Shown: positions 1 to 8,368, counted from the stretch's first letter. The stretch: DNA of 64,000 bases from Blautia sp. MSJ-9 (GCF_018919065.1 NZ_JAHLQG010000024.1:1-64000), one strand, 5' to 3'. Numbers and translations: made by a program. Notes: a model not told the origin generated them from the sequence alone.

Positions 1-295
1 CTGACTTTTCCCACAGTTCCATCCGTGTTTCGTAAGAAGATACACTTCCCAATGCATGCTGGATTGCGGCTCGCCTCAGGTAGGACGGCATCTTCGGAAA
101 GCGAAGATCAAAATCAAAGCGTGCAGGATTCTTTTTTGTAGTATGCACCAGATGCTCTGCAGCATTAAACCGCCTTTTGGCATCCGGTATCTCTGCCAGT
201 TCTTCCCACACCTGCTCATATATTTCTGTCAGGTAACTGACCGCAGACCGGTAGATTTCCAGTGTCTGGCGGACTGGGATATTCTGTTTTCTCAC
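1..295 (-). CDS. TnpB-related IS200/IS605-type protein, N-terminal part (cut by window edge)
   Basis: The reading frame opens on the minus strand with a GTG codon, preceded by AAGGAGG about 11 bases upstream, and runs off the left edge after about 98 codons. An ATG four bases further upstream is in another frame that stops quickly. The translation contains RQTLEIYRSAVSYLTEIYE, a KRRFNAAEHLVH stretch and SYLRRAAIQHALGSVSSY. This pattern is, to my recollection, the start of the TnpB-related accessory proteins of IS200/IS605-type elements in Lachnospiraceae. The catalytic part lies outside the window, so neither activity nor element ends can be judged. The family call is from memory of the motif pattern. 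Confidence 0.6.
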   Translation of the reverse strand, partial: MRKQNIPVRQTLEIYRSAVSYLTEIYEQVWEELAEIPDAKRRFNAAEHLVHTTKKNPARFDFDLRFPKMPSYLRRAAIQHALGSVSSYETRMELWEKS

Positions 296-300
296 TCATA

Positions 301-577
301 ATGAATCCTCCTTAATTTTTGTATATTATTATCTAAAAAATAATGTTCAAAGTAAAGCAATCATCACATTACATTGCATATATAGTTACGTAAAGATTCT
401 TTGACAGGTGCTTTTCTCTGGAAATTCCGATTGTTCTAATTATTTTTAGTTCTACCTTCTTGCCCTTCGGACAAGAAGTATCCCTCGTTTTCAGCTCGGT
501 CAATTCCGATTGAGATTTCACCCGTTTTATAAGCTGATTTTCTTTCCAGTCAATTGTGGAATCCACCTGGCATATAA
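301..577. other. Gene-free stretch upstream of the transposon gene
   Basis: I see no convincing gene. A 65-codon minus-strand frame at 369-566 has no ribosome binding site and no recognisable composition. The stretch holds one strong hairpin at 456-478 (arms CTTCTTG and CAAGAAG plus inner CC/GG pairs). Its position upstream of a TnpB-related gene would fit a structured transposon end, but this is inference. Confidence 0.4.
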
Positions 578-596
578 GTCACAGAGTGGCTGTGAC
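578..596 (-). terminator. Hairpin directly after the MATE gene
   Basis: A perfect 7-bp stem (GTCACAG / CTGTGAC) with a 5-base loop begins at the stop codon of the minus-strand MATE gene. The downstream T run is weak (TTATAT), so termination efficiency is uncertain. Confidence 0.5.
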
Positions 597-1957
597 TATT
601 TTCCAGCCCAAATTTTCTTAAAACTTATAACAAAAAACAGAGTTTCTGCAAGTCCTGTAATTCCCCATGAGAAGATATATAAAAGATACAGTGATGAAAT
701 CGTCTGGAAATGTGCAAATACTGTATAAATCCAGACAATACGAAATACGCAGGAGCCCAGGATAACGATAATGGTAGGCGGAATACTTTTTCCGATACCT
801 CGGGATGCGGCGATGCTGCCGTCCATAAAACAGCTGAATGCATAGCTGAATGCCATAATACGAATCCTCTGCATACCAGCATCAATAACTGCTGGTTCCG
901 TGGCGAACAGAGAAAGAAACTGTGGGCCAAACACAAGGAGTAGTCCACCCAGGATTGCACCGAAAATGAAGGCATATGTAAGGCTGATTCTATAAGATTT
1001 CAGCATTCGTTTTTTATTACCGGCACCCCAGTTCTGACCGATAAAGCTTGCACATGCAGTATAAAAAGAAAACATGACATTATAGATCAGGGAGTCAGCA
1101 TTTGCAGCAGCTGCATTTCCGGAAACCATCACTGCATCAAAAGAGTTGACACCAGTCTGCACAAACAGGTTTGCAATGGCAAAGATTCCGTTCTGAAGAC
1201 CTGTAGGGATACCAAGCATGAGAACTGCTTTGCAGGCCTTGGGGTGCAGGCAGATCTTACGCAGAGATACTTTGCAGTCATCGGTTCTTCTGAGGAGATG
1301 GATCATCACCAGAGAAGCAGAGACATAGAGAGAAATCGCGCTGGCTGTTGCAACACCTGCGGCTGCCATATGACAGACGATAACGAAAAATAAATTCAGA
1401 AGAACATTGATCACACCTGCAATGAAAAGGTAGATCAACGGTCTTTTTGTATCGCCCCGGGCACTTAATACGCCGTTACCGAAATTGTACACAGCCATTG
1501 CCGGCATTCCCAGAGAATAAATCTTCATATATAAAATAGCCTGATCAATAAGTTCCGGCTTCGTGTTCATCATGGACAGCATCCGCCCGGAAAACAGAAG
1601 ACAGATGGCGCAGACGAGCAGACCTGTGATTGCGCACAAAAGAAGAGAAGTATGGATTGTTTCTTCTATGCCTTTTTTATCTCCGGCACCCAGTTCGTGA
1701 GCTACGCGAACATTGACACCGGCACCCATTCCGATAAGGATTCCGGTAAACAGAGTAACCAGCAAAGTTGTGGAGCCGACGGCACCTAATGCCATATAAT
1801 CTGCAAACCGTCCAACAACGGCAACATCGCTTAAGTTAAAAAGAACCTCCAGTACCTGTGATCCCATAAGTGGAAGGCTGAAGAGGAGTATATTTTTCCA
1901 GAGAGAGCCTGTGGTCATCTCAATGGAATGAGATTTCTTTTTTTCATTTTCACACAT
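596..1957 (-). CDS. MATE family efflux transporter
   Basis: This 453-residue, strongly hydrophobic protein has the length and repeated layout of MATE drug/sodium antiporters, with two halves of six predicted membrane segments. The N-terminal GSLWKNILLFSLPLMGSQVLEVL segment, read in pieces, and the FNLSDVAVVGRFA loop are typical of the first helix pair. The ATG is preceded by GAGGT. It is a single gene with its own hairpin at the 3' end. Family members export cationic drugs or metabolites using Na+ or H+ gradients; the substrate cannot be read from sequence. Two further MATE genes lie at 48.9-51.7 kb. Confidence 0.9.
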   Translation of the reverse strand: MCENEKKKSHSIEMTTGSLWKNILLFSLPLMGSQVLEVLFNLSDVAVVGRFADYMALGAVGSTTLLVTLFTGILIGMGAGVNVRVAHELGAGDKKGIEETIHTSLLLCAITGLLVCAICLLFSGRMLSMMNTKPELIDQAILYMKIYSLGMPAMAVYNFGNGVLSARGDTKRPLIYLFIAGVINVLLNLFFVIVCHMAAAGVATASAISLYVSASLVMIHLLRRTDDCKVSLRKICLHPKACKAVLMLGIPTGLQNGIFAIANLFVQTGVNSFDAVMVSGNAAAANADSLIYNVMFSFYTACASFIGQNWGAGNKKRMLKSYRISLTYAFIFGAILGGLLLVFGPQFLSLFATEPAVIDAGMQRIRIMAFSYAFSCFMDGSIAASRGIGKSIPPTIIVILGSCVFRIVWIYTVFAHFQTISSLYLLYIFSWGITGLAETLFFVISFKKIWAGK

Positions 1958-2346
1958 AAAATTACCTCATAAAAATTACTTCATCCGAATTATACAATAC
2001 TCTGTTGAAAAAGGTTTGTAAAGAGGTGAAAATGAAGAATATTTGCGTGCTTTTTCTTGCTAGCTTTCAGCTCGGGAGTTTGACAGTTGAATAATAAAAA
2101 AAGTACTTGCAATTACTATACTTCAAAACAATGGCAAAAATCGCTGAACCCCAGTAAACACAAGGGATACAGTGATTTTTTCTTCTAACAACTGTCAAAG
2201 ACAGGATTATATCAGAAAAACAAAGAGTTCTCAATCTGACCAAAATCGTTTTATCTACAAAAGGTAACATCCTGTTTCCTGACCGACATCTCGAATGACA
2301 AGTCCTGATGAACCAGTAAAAATCAAATTTTCAAAACCTCTGTAAA
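1958..2346. other. Gene-free stretch with a 121-bp inverted-repeat element
   Basis: About 390 bases carry no convincing coding frame. The only clear structure is an 11-bp inverted repeat (TTTGACAGTTG at 2079-2089 and its complement at 2189-2199) enclosing about 100 bases of AT-rich DNA. No target-site duplication is obvious. The stretch separates two minus-strand transcription units. Confidence 0.45.
2079..2199. repeat. Possible MITE-like element with 11-bp terminal inverted repeats
   Basis: Perfect 11-bp inverted repeats (TTTGACAGTTG ... CAACTGTCAAA) bound a 121-bp non-coding segment. The size and layout fit a miniature inverted-repeat element or an insertion-sequence remnant, but no flanking duplication is visible and no second copy occurs in this window. 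Confidence 0.3.
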
Positions 2347-2396
2347 ATCAATAAAGCCCATGCAGTATTCAAAAATCCCGCATCGGCTTTATTGAT
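2347..2396 (-). terminator. Terminator of the asr operon
   Basis: A perfect 12-bp inverted repeat (ATCAATAAAGCC / GGCTTTATTGAT) with a 26-base loop lies about 20 bases after the asrC stop codon. The long stem supports a terminator or mRNA-stabilising hairpin, although no pure T run follows. Confidence 0.6.
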
Positions 2397-2418
2397 TCTG
2401 ATTATCTTTTCCCTGAAA

Positions 2419-3384
2419 TTATCTATAATGTATTCCGCTCCAGTAAATATTATCTTTCACGATTGTTTCCGGTGGAAGCTCTACACCGTCCAATGCCCAT
2501 TTTTTATATTCTGCAAAACCCACACGGTCAATAATGTATCCCACATGTTCCTTACCGCCAGGCGCATTGGGATCAATATATTCCTTCACAAATTTATAGG
2601 TATTCAGGATAACTTTGATGATGGTGTCTTCGTCTGCCCAGATCAGAAAATCTTCTCCCAGACGTGGATTTTTCTTTCCTGTTCGTCCCATAAGTGTCAG
2701 ACGATAGTATTTCTTTTCACTTCTGGTCCATGCTCTGGTCGGACATTTTGTCACGCAGACGCCACATCCTACGCATTTTTCTTCGTTGCGTACGATCCTG
2801 TAGTTTTCCATCTTTAACGCATCCACTGATAACTTATCACAGCCTTTTATGCAGGCACCACAGGAAACACAACGATTCGGGTCATATTGTGGCTCTGTCA
2901 TGCCGATAATTCCAAAATCATGCATTCTCGCCTTGATACAGTCATTGGCACAGCCTGTAAGTGCAATTTTGAAATGAAAATCATTAGGAAATATCGCCTT
3001 TTCAATTCTCTTCGCAAAGGCTGCTGTATTATAATTTCCAAAAGGACAGACTCTGTTTCCGATACATGCACAGACATTTCTGGTTCCTGATGCCGGATAC
3101 CCGGTACCTGTCTCATTTTGATTAATCTGAAGATTATCTATGATCGGCTGGAGCATCTCATTAACTTTATCCATATCTTCCATATGGATTCCTTCAATTT
3201 CAAATCCCTGGCGTGTGGTAAGATGAATCTGTCCGTTTCCATATTTTCTGGCAATATCCACCACCTGCTGCATGACATCTGCATTACAGCAGCCTCCCGG
3301 AACACGCACTCTGGAGGCCGTAAGCCCACGAACCTTTGATACACGGAAGGCATTTTTCTTCAGTTTCTTTGTATTAATATCCAT
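2419..3384 (-). CDS. asrC: Anaerobic sulfite reductase subunit C
   Basis: AsrC is the siroheme subunit of the NADH-dependent sulfite reductase that reduces sulfite to sulfide. I chose the ATG at 3384 (MDINTKKLKKNAFRVSKV) because GGGAGGA lies 7 bases upstream; this gives 321 residues. The siroheme/[4Fe-4S] site is visible as CIGNRVC (C-x5-C) followed by GCANDC (C-x3-C). Two ferredoxin-type clusters follow: CVSCGACIKGC and CVGCGVCVTKCP. It is the last gene of crp-asrA-asrB-asrC, 13 bases after asrB. All expected cysteines are present, so the enzyme should be functional. Confidence 0.95.
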   Translation of the reverse strand: MDINTKKLKKNAFRVSKVRGLTASRVRVPGGCCNADVMQQVVDIARKYGNGQIHLTTRQGFEIEGIHMEDMDKVNEMLQPIIDNLQINQNETGTGYPASGTRNVCACIGNRVCPFGNYNTAAFAKRIEKAIFPNDFHFKIALTGCANDCIKARMHDFGIIGMTEPQYDPNRCVSCGACIKGCDKLSVDALKMENYRIVRNEEKCVGCGVCVTKCPTRAWTRSEKKYYRLTLMGRTGKKNPRLGEDFLIWADEDTIIKVILNTYKFVKEYIDPNAPGGKEHVGYIIDRVGFAEYKKWALDGVELPPETIVKDNIYWSGIHYR

Positions 3385-3397
3385 TATGATTTCCTCC

Positions 3398-4186
3398 CTA
3401 ATCAAACAGTTTTTTGCCTTCTGAATAGCAGAATACCGGACCATCCAGACAAATATAGGTGTCATTCATTCGGCAATGCCCGCATTTACCAAGTCCGCAG
3501 CACATTTTTCTTTCCTGCGAGATCCATATCTGTTCTTCCTTCATTCCCAGCTTTAAAAGCTCTGCTACTGCAAATTTCATCATGACCGGAGGTCCGACAA
3601 CAATAGCTGCAGTCTCATGGATATTATCAGGTTCAAGTTCCGGAATATATTTTGTAACAAGTCCTGTCCTATAAGAATCGTCATCGGATGAGTCCACCGT
3701 CAGGATCAGATCCATCTGCTGTTCCCATTTCTTCAGATCTTCACGGAACAAAATATCTGACGGAGATTTAAAACCAAGGATCGTATGTAATTTTTTTACT
3801 TCATTCTGATGCTCACCGAAGTAACTGATCACACCTCGCACAGGAGATACTCCTGTTCCACCGGCTACCACGATCAGTTCTTTCCCCTGATAATTCTCTT
3901 TCTCGAAACCATTTCCATAAGGACCACGCATAAAAAAGCTGCTTCCCTCATTCAATTCAAAAATTTCTCCGGTTACTTTACCAACCTTACGTATGGTCAG
4001 ATCAACATAATCTTCTCCGATACCACTGACAGAAATGGGCGCCTCACCATATTTCGGAATAGAAACTTCAAAAAACTGCCCTGGTCTTACATCTCCCACA
4101 TATGTCATGCGGAATGTATATTCTGTTTCTGTATGCTTCACAATTTCTTTTATCTTAGATAAGAAAGGAATATATTCATTTGCCAT
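3398..4186 (-). CDS. asrB: Anaerobic sulfite reductase subunit B
   Basis: AsrB is the FAD/NAD(P)H-binding electron-input subunit, 262 residues long as usual. It resembles ferredoxin-NADP reductases: RGPYGNGF in the FAD region, VVAGGTGVSPVRGV for the nucleotide-binding fold, and a C-terminal [2Fe-2S] cysteine cluster (CCGLGKCGHC, with a further Cys in TYICLDGP). The start has GGAGGG upstream. It begins one base after the asrA stop, indicating translational coupling. Confidence 0.95.
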   Translation of the reverse strand: MANEYIPFLSKIKEIVKHTETEYTFRMTYVGDVRPGQFFEVSIPKYGEAPISVSGIGEDYVDLTIRKVGKVTGEIFELNEGSSFFMRGPYGNGFEKENYQGKELIVVAGGTGVSPVRGVISYFGEHQNEVKKLHTILGFKSPSDILFREDLKKWEQQMDLILTVDSSDDDSYRTGLVTKYIPELEPDNIHETAAIVVGPPVMMKFAVAELLKLGMKEEQIWISQERKMCCGLGKCGHCRMNDTYICLDGPVFCYSEGKKLFD

Positions 4187-4187
4187 C

Positions 4188-5186
4188 TTATTTTCCCTCC
4201 TTTTCTTTCAGTTTCTGAAGACATGCAATATAGGAAATATACTCCGGACACACATTTTCACAACGTCCGCAACCGACACACATATGGTATCCAAATCTTT
4301 TCTTATAATCTGAAATTTTATGTAATACCTTAAAACGCATTCTTTCACCCTGATTCTGGCGGAAGCTGTGCCCTCCGGCAATGTCAGAATATCCGTCCAC
4401 CTGACAGGAAGCCCATACACGGCGGCGCTCTCCAGCCTTTGGATTGTCTTTATAAAAAATATCCTGCATAGTAAAACAGGTACATGTGGGACAGACAAAA
4501 TTGCAGCGGCCACAGCCAATACAGCGGCTGCCATATTCCTGCCACATGGAATCCTGGTGAATTGTATCCGGAAGTTTCTCCGGAACCTCTACATGAACCT
4601 CATTCTTTTCCACAAAAGTGGGTTCCTCCTGAACATTCTGTCCATAATCCCATAATAATTCTTCCAGTTCTCTGCATCTCAGTTCCATGTAACAGCCCTT
4701 TTCATCCTGAAAAATATACATATCATATTCTTCACAACGATTTGTGCCCATACTTACACAAAAACAATTTTTGCCGGATTCCTTACACCCCATCACAGCA
4801 AAAACTGTATTTTCCCGCATTCTTCTGTAATAATAATCCTCTGCACCGTTTTTCAGGTACATCTCATCCAGACGTTTCAGAGCATGAAAATCACAGCTTT
4901 TCAAAAAAATCAATCTCTGCCTTGCTGCTCCGTCTGCTGTTTTCATCTCATTCTCTGTAAAATAAAGAATCGTCTCTGAAATTGGAAACAATACTTCCTT
5001 AAAACTGTAATCCGACTTCTGATCCCAGACAAGTTCTTCCCAGCTGTCCAACCGTCCATAACGAATTACATCTGTATCTGAAAAACATCCTGTTCCCTGG
5101 TAAATTCTCGGTCCATACACATCATAGGATTCCTGCAGAATTTCAAAAATCTTCTGCATCTCATCATTGTTGAAACGTTTTCCCAT
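4188..5186 (-). CDS. asrA: Anaerobic sulfite reductase subunit A
   Basis: AsrA carries electrons within the sulfite reductase complex. I set the start at the ATG at 5186 (MGKRFNNDEMQKIFEIL), preceded by AAAGGGG; an upstream start at 5210 would overlap the crp stop and lacks a better site. The 332-residue product ends in two [4Fe-4S] motifs, CIGCGRCNFVCPTC and CVGCGRCENVCPEY, and has the conserved FLKSCDFHAL segment of the family. It is the first structural gene of the operon, directly after the Crp/Fnr regulator gene. Confidence 0.95.
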   Translation of the reverse strand: MGKRFNNDEMQKIFEILQESYDVYGPRIYQGTGCFSDTDVIRYGRLDSWEELVWDQKSDYSFKEVLFPISETILYFTENEMKTADGAARQRLIFLKSCDFHALKRLDEMYLKNGAEDYYYRRMRENTVFAVMGCKESGKNCFCVSMGTNRCEEYDMYIFQDEKGCYMELRCRELEELLWDYGQNVQEEPTFVEKNEVHVEVPEKLPDTIHQDSMWQEYGSRCIGCGRCNFVCPTCTCFTMQDIFYKDNPKAGERRRVWASCQVDGYSDIAGGHSFRQNQGERMRFKVLHKISDYKKRFGYHMCVGCGRCENVCPEYISYIACLQKLKEKEGK

Positions 5187-5206
5187 CAGATACCCCTTTC
5201 TTATAA

Positions 5207-5896
5207 TCACATTTTATAGAATTCTGCAAGACCTTCAAAATCTGTCAGTGTAAATCGCTTATTACCATAATGGATCAGACCTCTGTCCGTAAGGACCTTA
5301 CAGGCACGGGATACATTTTCCCTTGGTGCTCCAACCAGATCTGCCATCAGGGTAATGGTAAGATCAATATCTATCATCACTCCGTCTTCCGTATCCACAC
5401 CAAAATCACGACCCAGCTTCCACAATTTTGCAGCTATTTTTCGCTCCATCTGCATGTTCCCGGTCGTATTTTTTAACTGATGGCCCATTCGCCAGAGATT
5501 TCTTTCATATTCTCTCAGAACAGCTCTTGTCAGATCATGACTCTGCTCCATAAGATGAAGGAATGGTTCTTCTGCAATTTCCAGTATCTGCACCGGACAG
5601 GCAGCCTCACAAAAAAGTGCATTGGGCTTTTTACTTACAATACTCTGATTTAAAAGCCGTCCTTTTCCCAGGATAAAAATCACCTTTCGATTTCCGTGCT
5701 TTGTCAGATTATAAAGCATCACTTCTCCTGAATACACAAAATACACTGTTTTTGTTCTGCTGCGTGAATGAAAAATCACTTCCTTTTTCTTATAAGAAAC
5801 AATCTTACTTTCATTAAGCAGATTCTGCAGAATGTCCTTTGGTATTTCTCTGAAAAAATCCATATTCCCCAATTCCCTGATTGTTATCTGTCCCAT
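5207..5896 (-). CDS. Crp/Fnr family transcriptional regulator of the asr operon
   Basis: This 229-residue protein has an N-terminal cyclic-nucleotide-binding fold (about residues 10-120) and a C-terminal winged helix with TLMADLVGAPRENVSRACK, the recognition-helix region of Crp/Fnr proteins. There is no N-terminal cysteine cluster, so it is not an Fnr-type Fe-S oxygen sensor; the ligand is unknown. The ATG has GAGG 8 bases upstream. It is the first gene of the operon with asrABC and a candidate binding site sits in its promoter, which suggests autoregulation and activation in response to sulfur or redox state. Confidence 0.9.
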   Translation of the reverse strand: MGQITIRELGNMDFFREIPKDILQNLLNESKIVSYKKKEVIFHSRSRTKTVYFVYSGEVMLYNLTKHGNRKVIFILGKGRLLNQSIVSKKPNALFCEAACPVQILEIAEEPFLHLMEQSHDLTRAVLREYERNLWRMGHQLKNTTGNMQMERKIAAKLWKLGRDFGVDTEDGVMIDIDLTITLMADLVGAPRENVSRACKVLTDRGLIHYGNKRFTLTDFEGLAEFYKM

Positions 5897-5966
5897 TGTA
5901 TCAACCTCACTGGCATAACTTTTGCAGCCTTGATAATAAACTACTCCTGTCTTGCTCTCCTTTTGT

Positions 5967-6008
5967 ATTATAATGAAAAAGTTTATCGTTTTCCGTGATG
6001 TACGTCAC
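5967..6008 (-). promoter_or_regulatory. Class II Crp-type promoter of the crp-asrABC operon
   Basis: On the minus strand a consensus -10 (TATAAT, 5972-5967) has no good -35. Twenty-two bases upstream lies GTGA-N6-TCAC (5995-6008), a near-perfect Crp/Fnr half-site pair (12 of 14 positions palindromic). With the -10 placed at -12 to -7, the palindrome is centred at -41.5, the standard position for class II activation. The spacing was counted directly from the sequence. Confidence 0.75.
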
Positions 6009-6150
6009 ATTTATATAGATAATTACTTCATCCGAATATTTATGTACAGATGTCCATCTGCTTATAATTTACCAATCTTATAATTAAAAATCAATCTTCA
6101 CTTATCAGTTCTTGTCCACACATGGACATTCTTGTAAAATTGTACATAAA

Positions 6151-6183
6151 AATGCCAGTGCATATTTAATGTCCACTGGCATT
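6151..6183 (-). terminator. Terminator after the small membrane protein gene
   Basis: A perfect 10-bp stem (AATGCCAGTG / CACTGGCATT) is followed on the minus strand by TTTTT, a standard intrinsic terminator about 50 bases past the stop of the 59-residue gene. Confidence 0.75.
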
Positions 6184-6236
6184 ATGATTTTGCAACATTC
6201 AATTTTCTCTGATTAGACAAATACCGAGTTGTATCA

Positions 6237-6416
6237 TCACTTATCTTTATCTTTTTTCGAAAAAATAAGACTGCCAGATATACCAAACGATATACCCAGG
6301 CATATTCCGATTCCAATTCCTGCCATGCTGTTTAATGAGTTTATAAAAACAACGCTCCAGAGCATCGCTGCTATGATTCCGATGGTGATACCTATAATTA
6401 TCCTTTTGCTTTTCAT
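6237..6416 (-). CDS. Small two-helix membrane protein, function unknown
   Basis: The ATG at 6416 has GGAGG 8 bases upstream; a longer version starting at a TTG would begin before that site and is rejected. The 59-residue product reads as a lysine-rich start, a hydrophobic helix (IIIGITIGIIAAMLWSVVF), a Gly-rich second helix (GIGIGICLGISFGISGSLIF) and a charged tail KKDKDK. It has its own terminator. I do not recognise a family. Such glycine-zipper-like small proteins occur as membrane-stress or toxin-like peptides, but nothing here decides that. Confidence 0.6.
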   Translation of the reverse strand: MKSKRIIIGITIGIIAAMLWSVVFINSLNSMAGIGIGICLGISFGISGSLIFSKKDKDK

Positions 6417-6595
6417 AATCTTATCCTCCAACAAGCTTTAAATCCCGATTAAGCATTCACCTGTTTTAGGAGATTTAATAACTGTTATATTCTGTTATTA
6501 AATTCTTCACACCCCCTTAAAAACACTGAATTTATCACAGATGAACTTTCCCTTAAAAAGACTGTTAGATATTATTTCTACAAAAATAAGAACAG

Positions 6596-7918
6596 TTATT
6601 CTGATACTTTATCAAAGAAAGCGATCATATAGAGCGGTAATGTGATTATTCCCTCTTCGCTGGTTCCTACATTCCCATCTATGAACTTATATCCATAGCT
6701 TATATCTTTATTATTTTTCATGATCGACTTTAGTGAATTTGCACGTGTATTTCCACTCTTGACCTCAATAGGAACTACTTTTCCATCTTTTTGAATGATT
6801 ACATCAATTTCTTTTTTCGTTGTCTCATTTTTGTAGAAATATAACTGATATCCCTTCTTATAAAGAGCATCTGCTACAGCACATTCAAATATTCCTCCTT
6901 TGGAATTTCCTGCTAAGGTATTTTCTATAATATGCTGCTTCAAGGAAAAATCTTTCATCGCCATCAACAGAGACAAGTCCGTTGTATAAGCTCTGAAAAA
7001 ATCATCTCTTGCATAATCATCCAGATCAAATCTTATATCTGTTACAAGTTTACACAAATACAACATATCTGCACGAAGTAACCATTCGATACTAGAAAAA
7101 TACTTCTGTGCCCTGCCTCCATGCTCAACTTCTTTATATTGAAATTTATGATTCTCTTTATCCAATAACTGTTTCGCAAGGGAAAGGTAGCACTTCTCCG
7201 CTTTTACCTTTTCTTCAGCTGTAGCATAATGAACTATATCATACTGATATCCCTGTAACAGGCTTCTCTGAATCCGGTCAACCTCCCTAAAATCTTTTGT
7301 ATCTATATACTTCTGAACTGCTTCCGGCATACCACCTATAGCGACATACTGCCTAAAATATTTCATCATCTGAGAATGAATTGCCTCTGGAATAGTAGCT
7401 TTTGAACCAAGATATCCACAGAGATTCATTATCATATCCTCAGAGATTCCCATTCCCCAAAGAAACTCCTCAAAATCTATTCCATACATTTTCAAATAAT
7501 CAACATACCCAACAGGGTAAGAAGAAGCACGTTTATAATCAATTCCTAAAAGTGATCCTGATGCAATAACATCAAATCTATTATCTAATGCCCAAAACTT
7601 AAGAGAAGTTATTGCTTCCTGACACTCCTGAATCTCATCCAGAAAAATCATAGTCTTTCCTGGAATAATCTTCTTTTCAGGAAAACGAAACCGCATAGCC
7701 ATAACCATATTATCTACTGTTAGATCACCGGAAAAAATATCCATCGCAGACGGTATCTGTTTAAAATTAATTTCAACAATTTCTTCATAGTTCTCTTCTG
7801 CAAATCTTTCAACTATATATGTTTTTCCTGTTTGTCTGGCTCCCTGAATCACAAGACATTTTTTGTTTTTTGAATCTACCCATTTTTTTATGTAATGCGT
7901 CACTTTTCTTTTTAACAT
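6596..7918 (-). CDS. AAA-type ATPase with DUF4143 domain
   Basis: The start at 7918 (MLKRKVTHYIKKWVDSK) has AGGAGG 6 bases upstream and gives 440 residues. The N-terminal AAA_14 domain shows a Walker A (VIQGARQTGKTYIVERF) and Walker B (KTMIFLDEIQEC), then sensor SGSLLGI. The C-terminal DUF4143 part ends in a nuclease-like signature (KEIDVIIQKDG followed by VPIEVKSG), the D-x(n)-ExK pattern of PD-(D/E)xK folds. This family is widespread and poorly characterised; DNA binding or conflict roles have been suggested. Three copies of a 32-bp repeat lie upstream. It is a single-gene unit. Confidence 0.85.
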   Translation of the reverse strand: MLKRKVTHYIKKWVDSKNKKCLVIQGARQTGKTYIVERFAEENYEEIVEINFKQIPSAMDIFSGDLTVDNMVMAMRFRFPEKKIIPGKTMIFLDEIQECQEAITSLKFWALDNRFDVIASGSLLGIDYKRASSYPVGYVDYLKMYGIDFEEFLWGMGISEDMIMNLCGYLGSKATIPEAIHSQMMKYFRQYVAIGGMPEAVQKYIDTKDFREVDRIQRSLLQGYQYDIVHYATAEEKVKAEKCYLSLAKQLLDKENHKFQYKEVEHGGRAQKYFSSIEWLLRADMLYLCKLVTDIRFDLDDYARDDFFRAYTTDLSLLMAMKDFSLKQHIIENTLAGNSKGGIFECAVADALYKKGYQLYFYKNETTKKEIDVIIQKDGKVVPIEVKSGNTRANSLKSIMKNNKDISYGYKFIDGNVGTSEEGIITLPLYMIAFFDKVSE

Positions 7919-7997
7919 AAAACACCTCCTGTTACCAAACAATATTTTTATCAAGAACAACTTTGCAACATTTTTAATTACTATATTTCTTTTATTA

Positions 7998-8093
7998 TCA
8001 ACATTTTAGAAAGCAAAAATGTCCATATGTCAACATTTTAGAAAATAAAAATGTCCATCCATCAATATTTTAGAATATTATATCATTGATCAG
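7998..8093. repeat. Tandem 32-bp repeats upstream of the AAA/DUF4143 gene
   Basis: Two nearly identical 32-bp units start at 7998 and 8030 (TCAACATTTTAGAAA...AAAAATGTCC) and a decayed third at 8062. Each full unit contains an inverted repeat (ACATTTT...AAAATGT), so each is also a dyad. They lie 80-175 bases upstream of the AAA gene start and could be tandem operator sites. No other gene lies within reach upstream. Confidence 0.6.
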
Positions 8094-8206
8094 GATATAT
8101 TAAAAGACTTTTTTCTATCAAAAGCCCTCATAACTGCAACCTCCGATGTTCTCAAGGTACCGGCATTGTAACTCTCTTAATTATAAATATATGTATTTAA
8201 TAATGA

Positions 8207-8368
8207 AAAATTTCAATCATTTTATATTTACATGAGAACAAAGGAAGTACCCGTGAAGAAGGATTCTATATTACTACAAAATATAAAAGAAAAACATATG
8301 TCTGCAAAGTATATGTAGTAAAAAATTCAAGGATTTACGTAGTAGCAACCGCACCGACAGGCGCTTGA
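8207..8368 (+). pseudogene. Startless 53-codon frame, probable 3' remnant of a gene
   Basis: The plus strand is open from 8207 to a TGA at 8366-8368 without a usable start codon. The translation (pieces: REEGFYITTKYKRKTYVCKV and YVVKNSRIYVVATAPTGA) has protein-like alternating beta-strand character, unlike shadow frames. It may be the C-terminal end of a deleted lipoprotein or secreted gene. I do not recognise the family. The rest of 7919-8467 holds only the 32-bp repeats. Confidence 0.3.

Noticed and set aside
56-301. 81-codon plus-strand frame
   Set aside because: It lies opposite the TnpB-related gene, has no ribosome binding site and reads as a Cys/Phe-rich shadow.
369-566. 65-codon minus-strand frame in the first gap
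   Set aside because: No ribosome binding site and no recognisable composition; treated as chance.
2067-2270. 67-codon minus-strand frame
   Set aside because: It crosses the 121-bp inverted-repeat element and has shadow-like composition.
3385-3465. Longer start for asrC
   Set aside because: The extension overlaps asrB, and the ATG at 3384 has a strong ribosome binding site.
6417-6434. TTG start six codons upstream for the small membrane protein
   Set aside because: It would place the start before the GGAGG that clearly serves the ATG at 6416.
7998-8093. CRISPR array
   Set aside because: Repeats are contiguous with no spacers, only 2.5 copies, and no cas genes are near.
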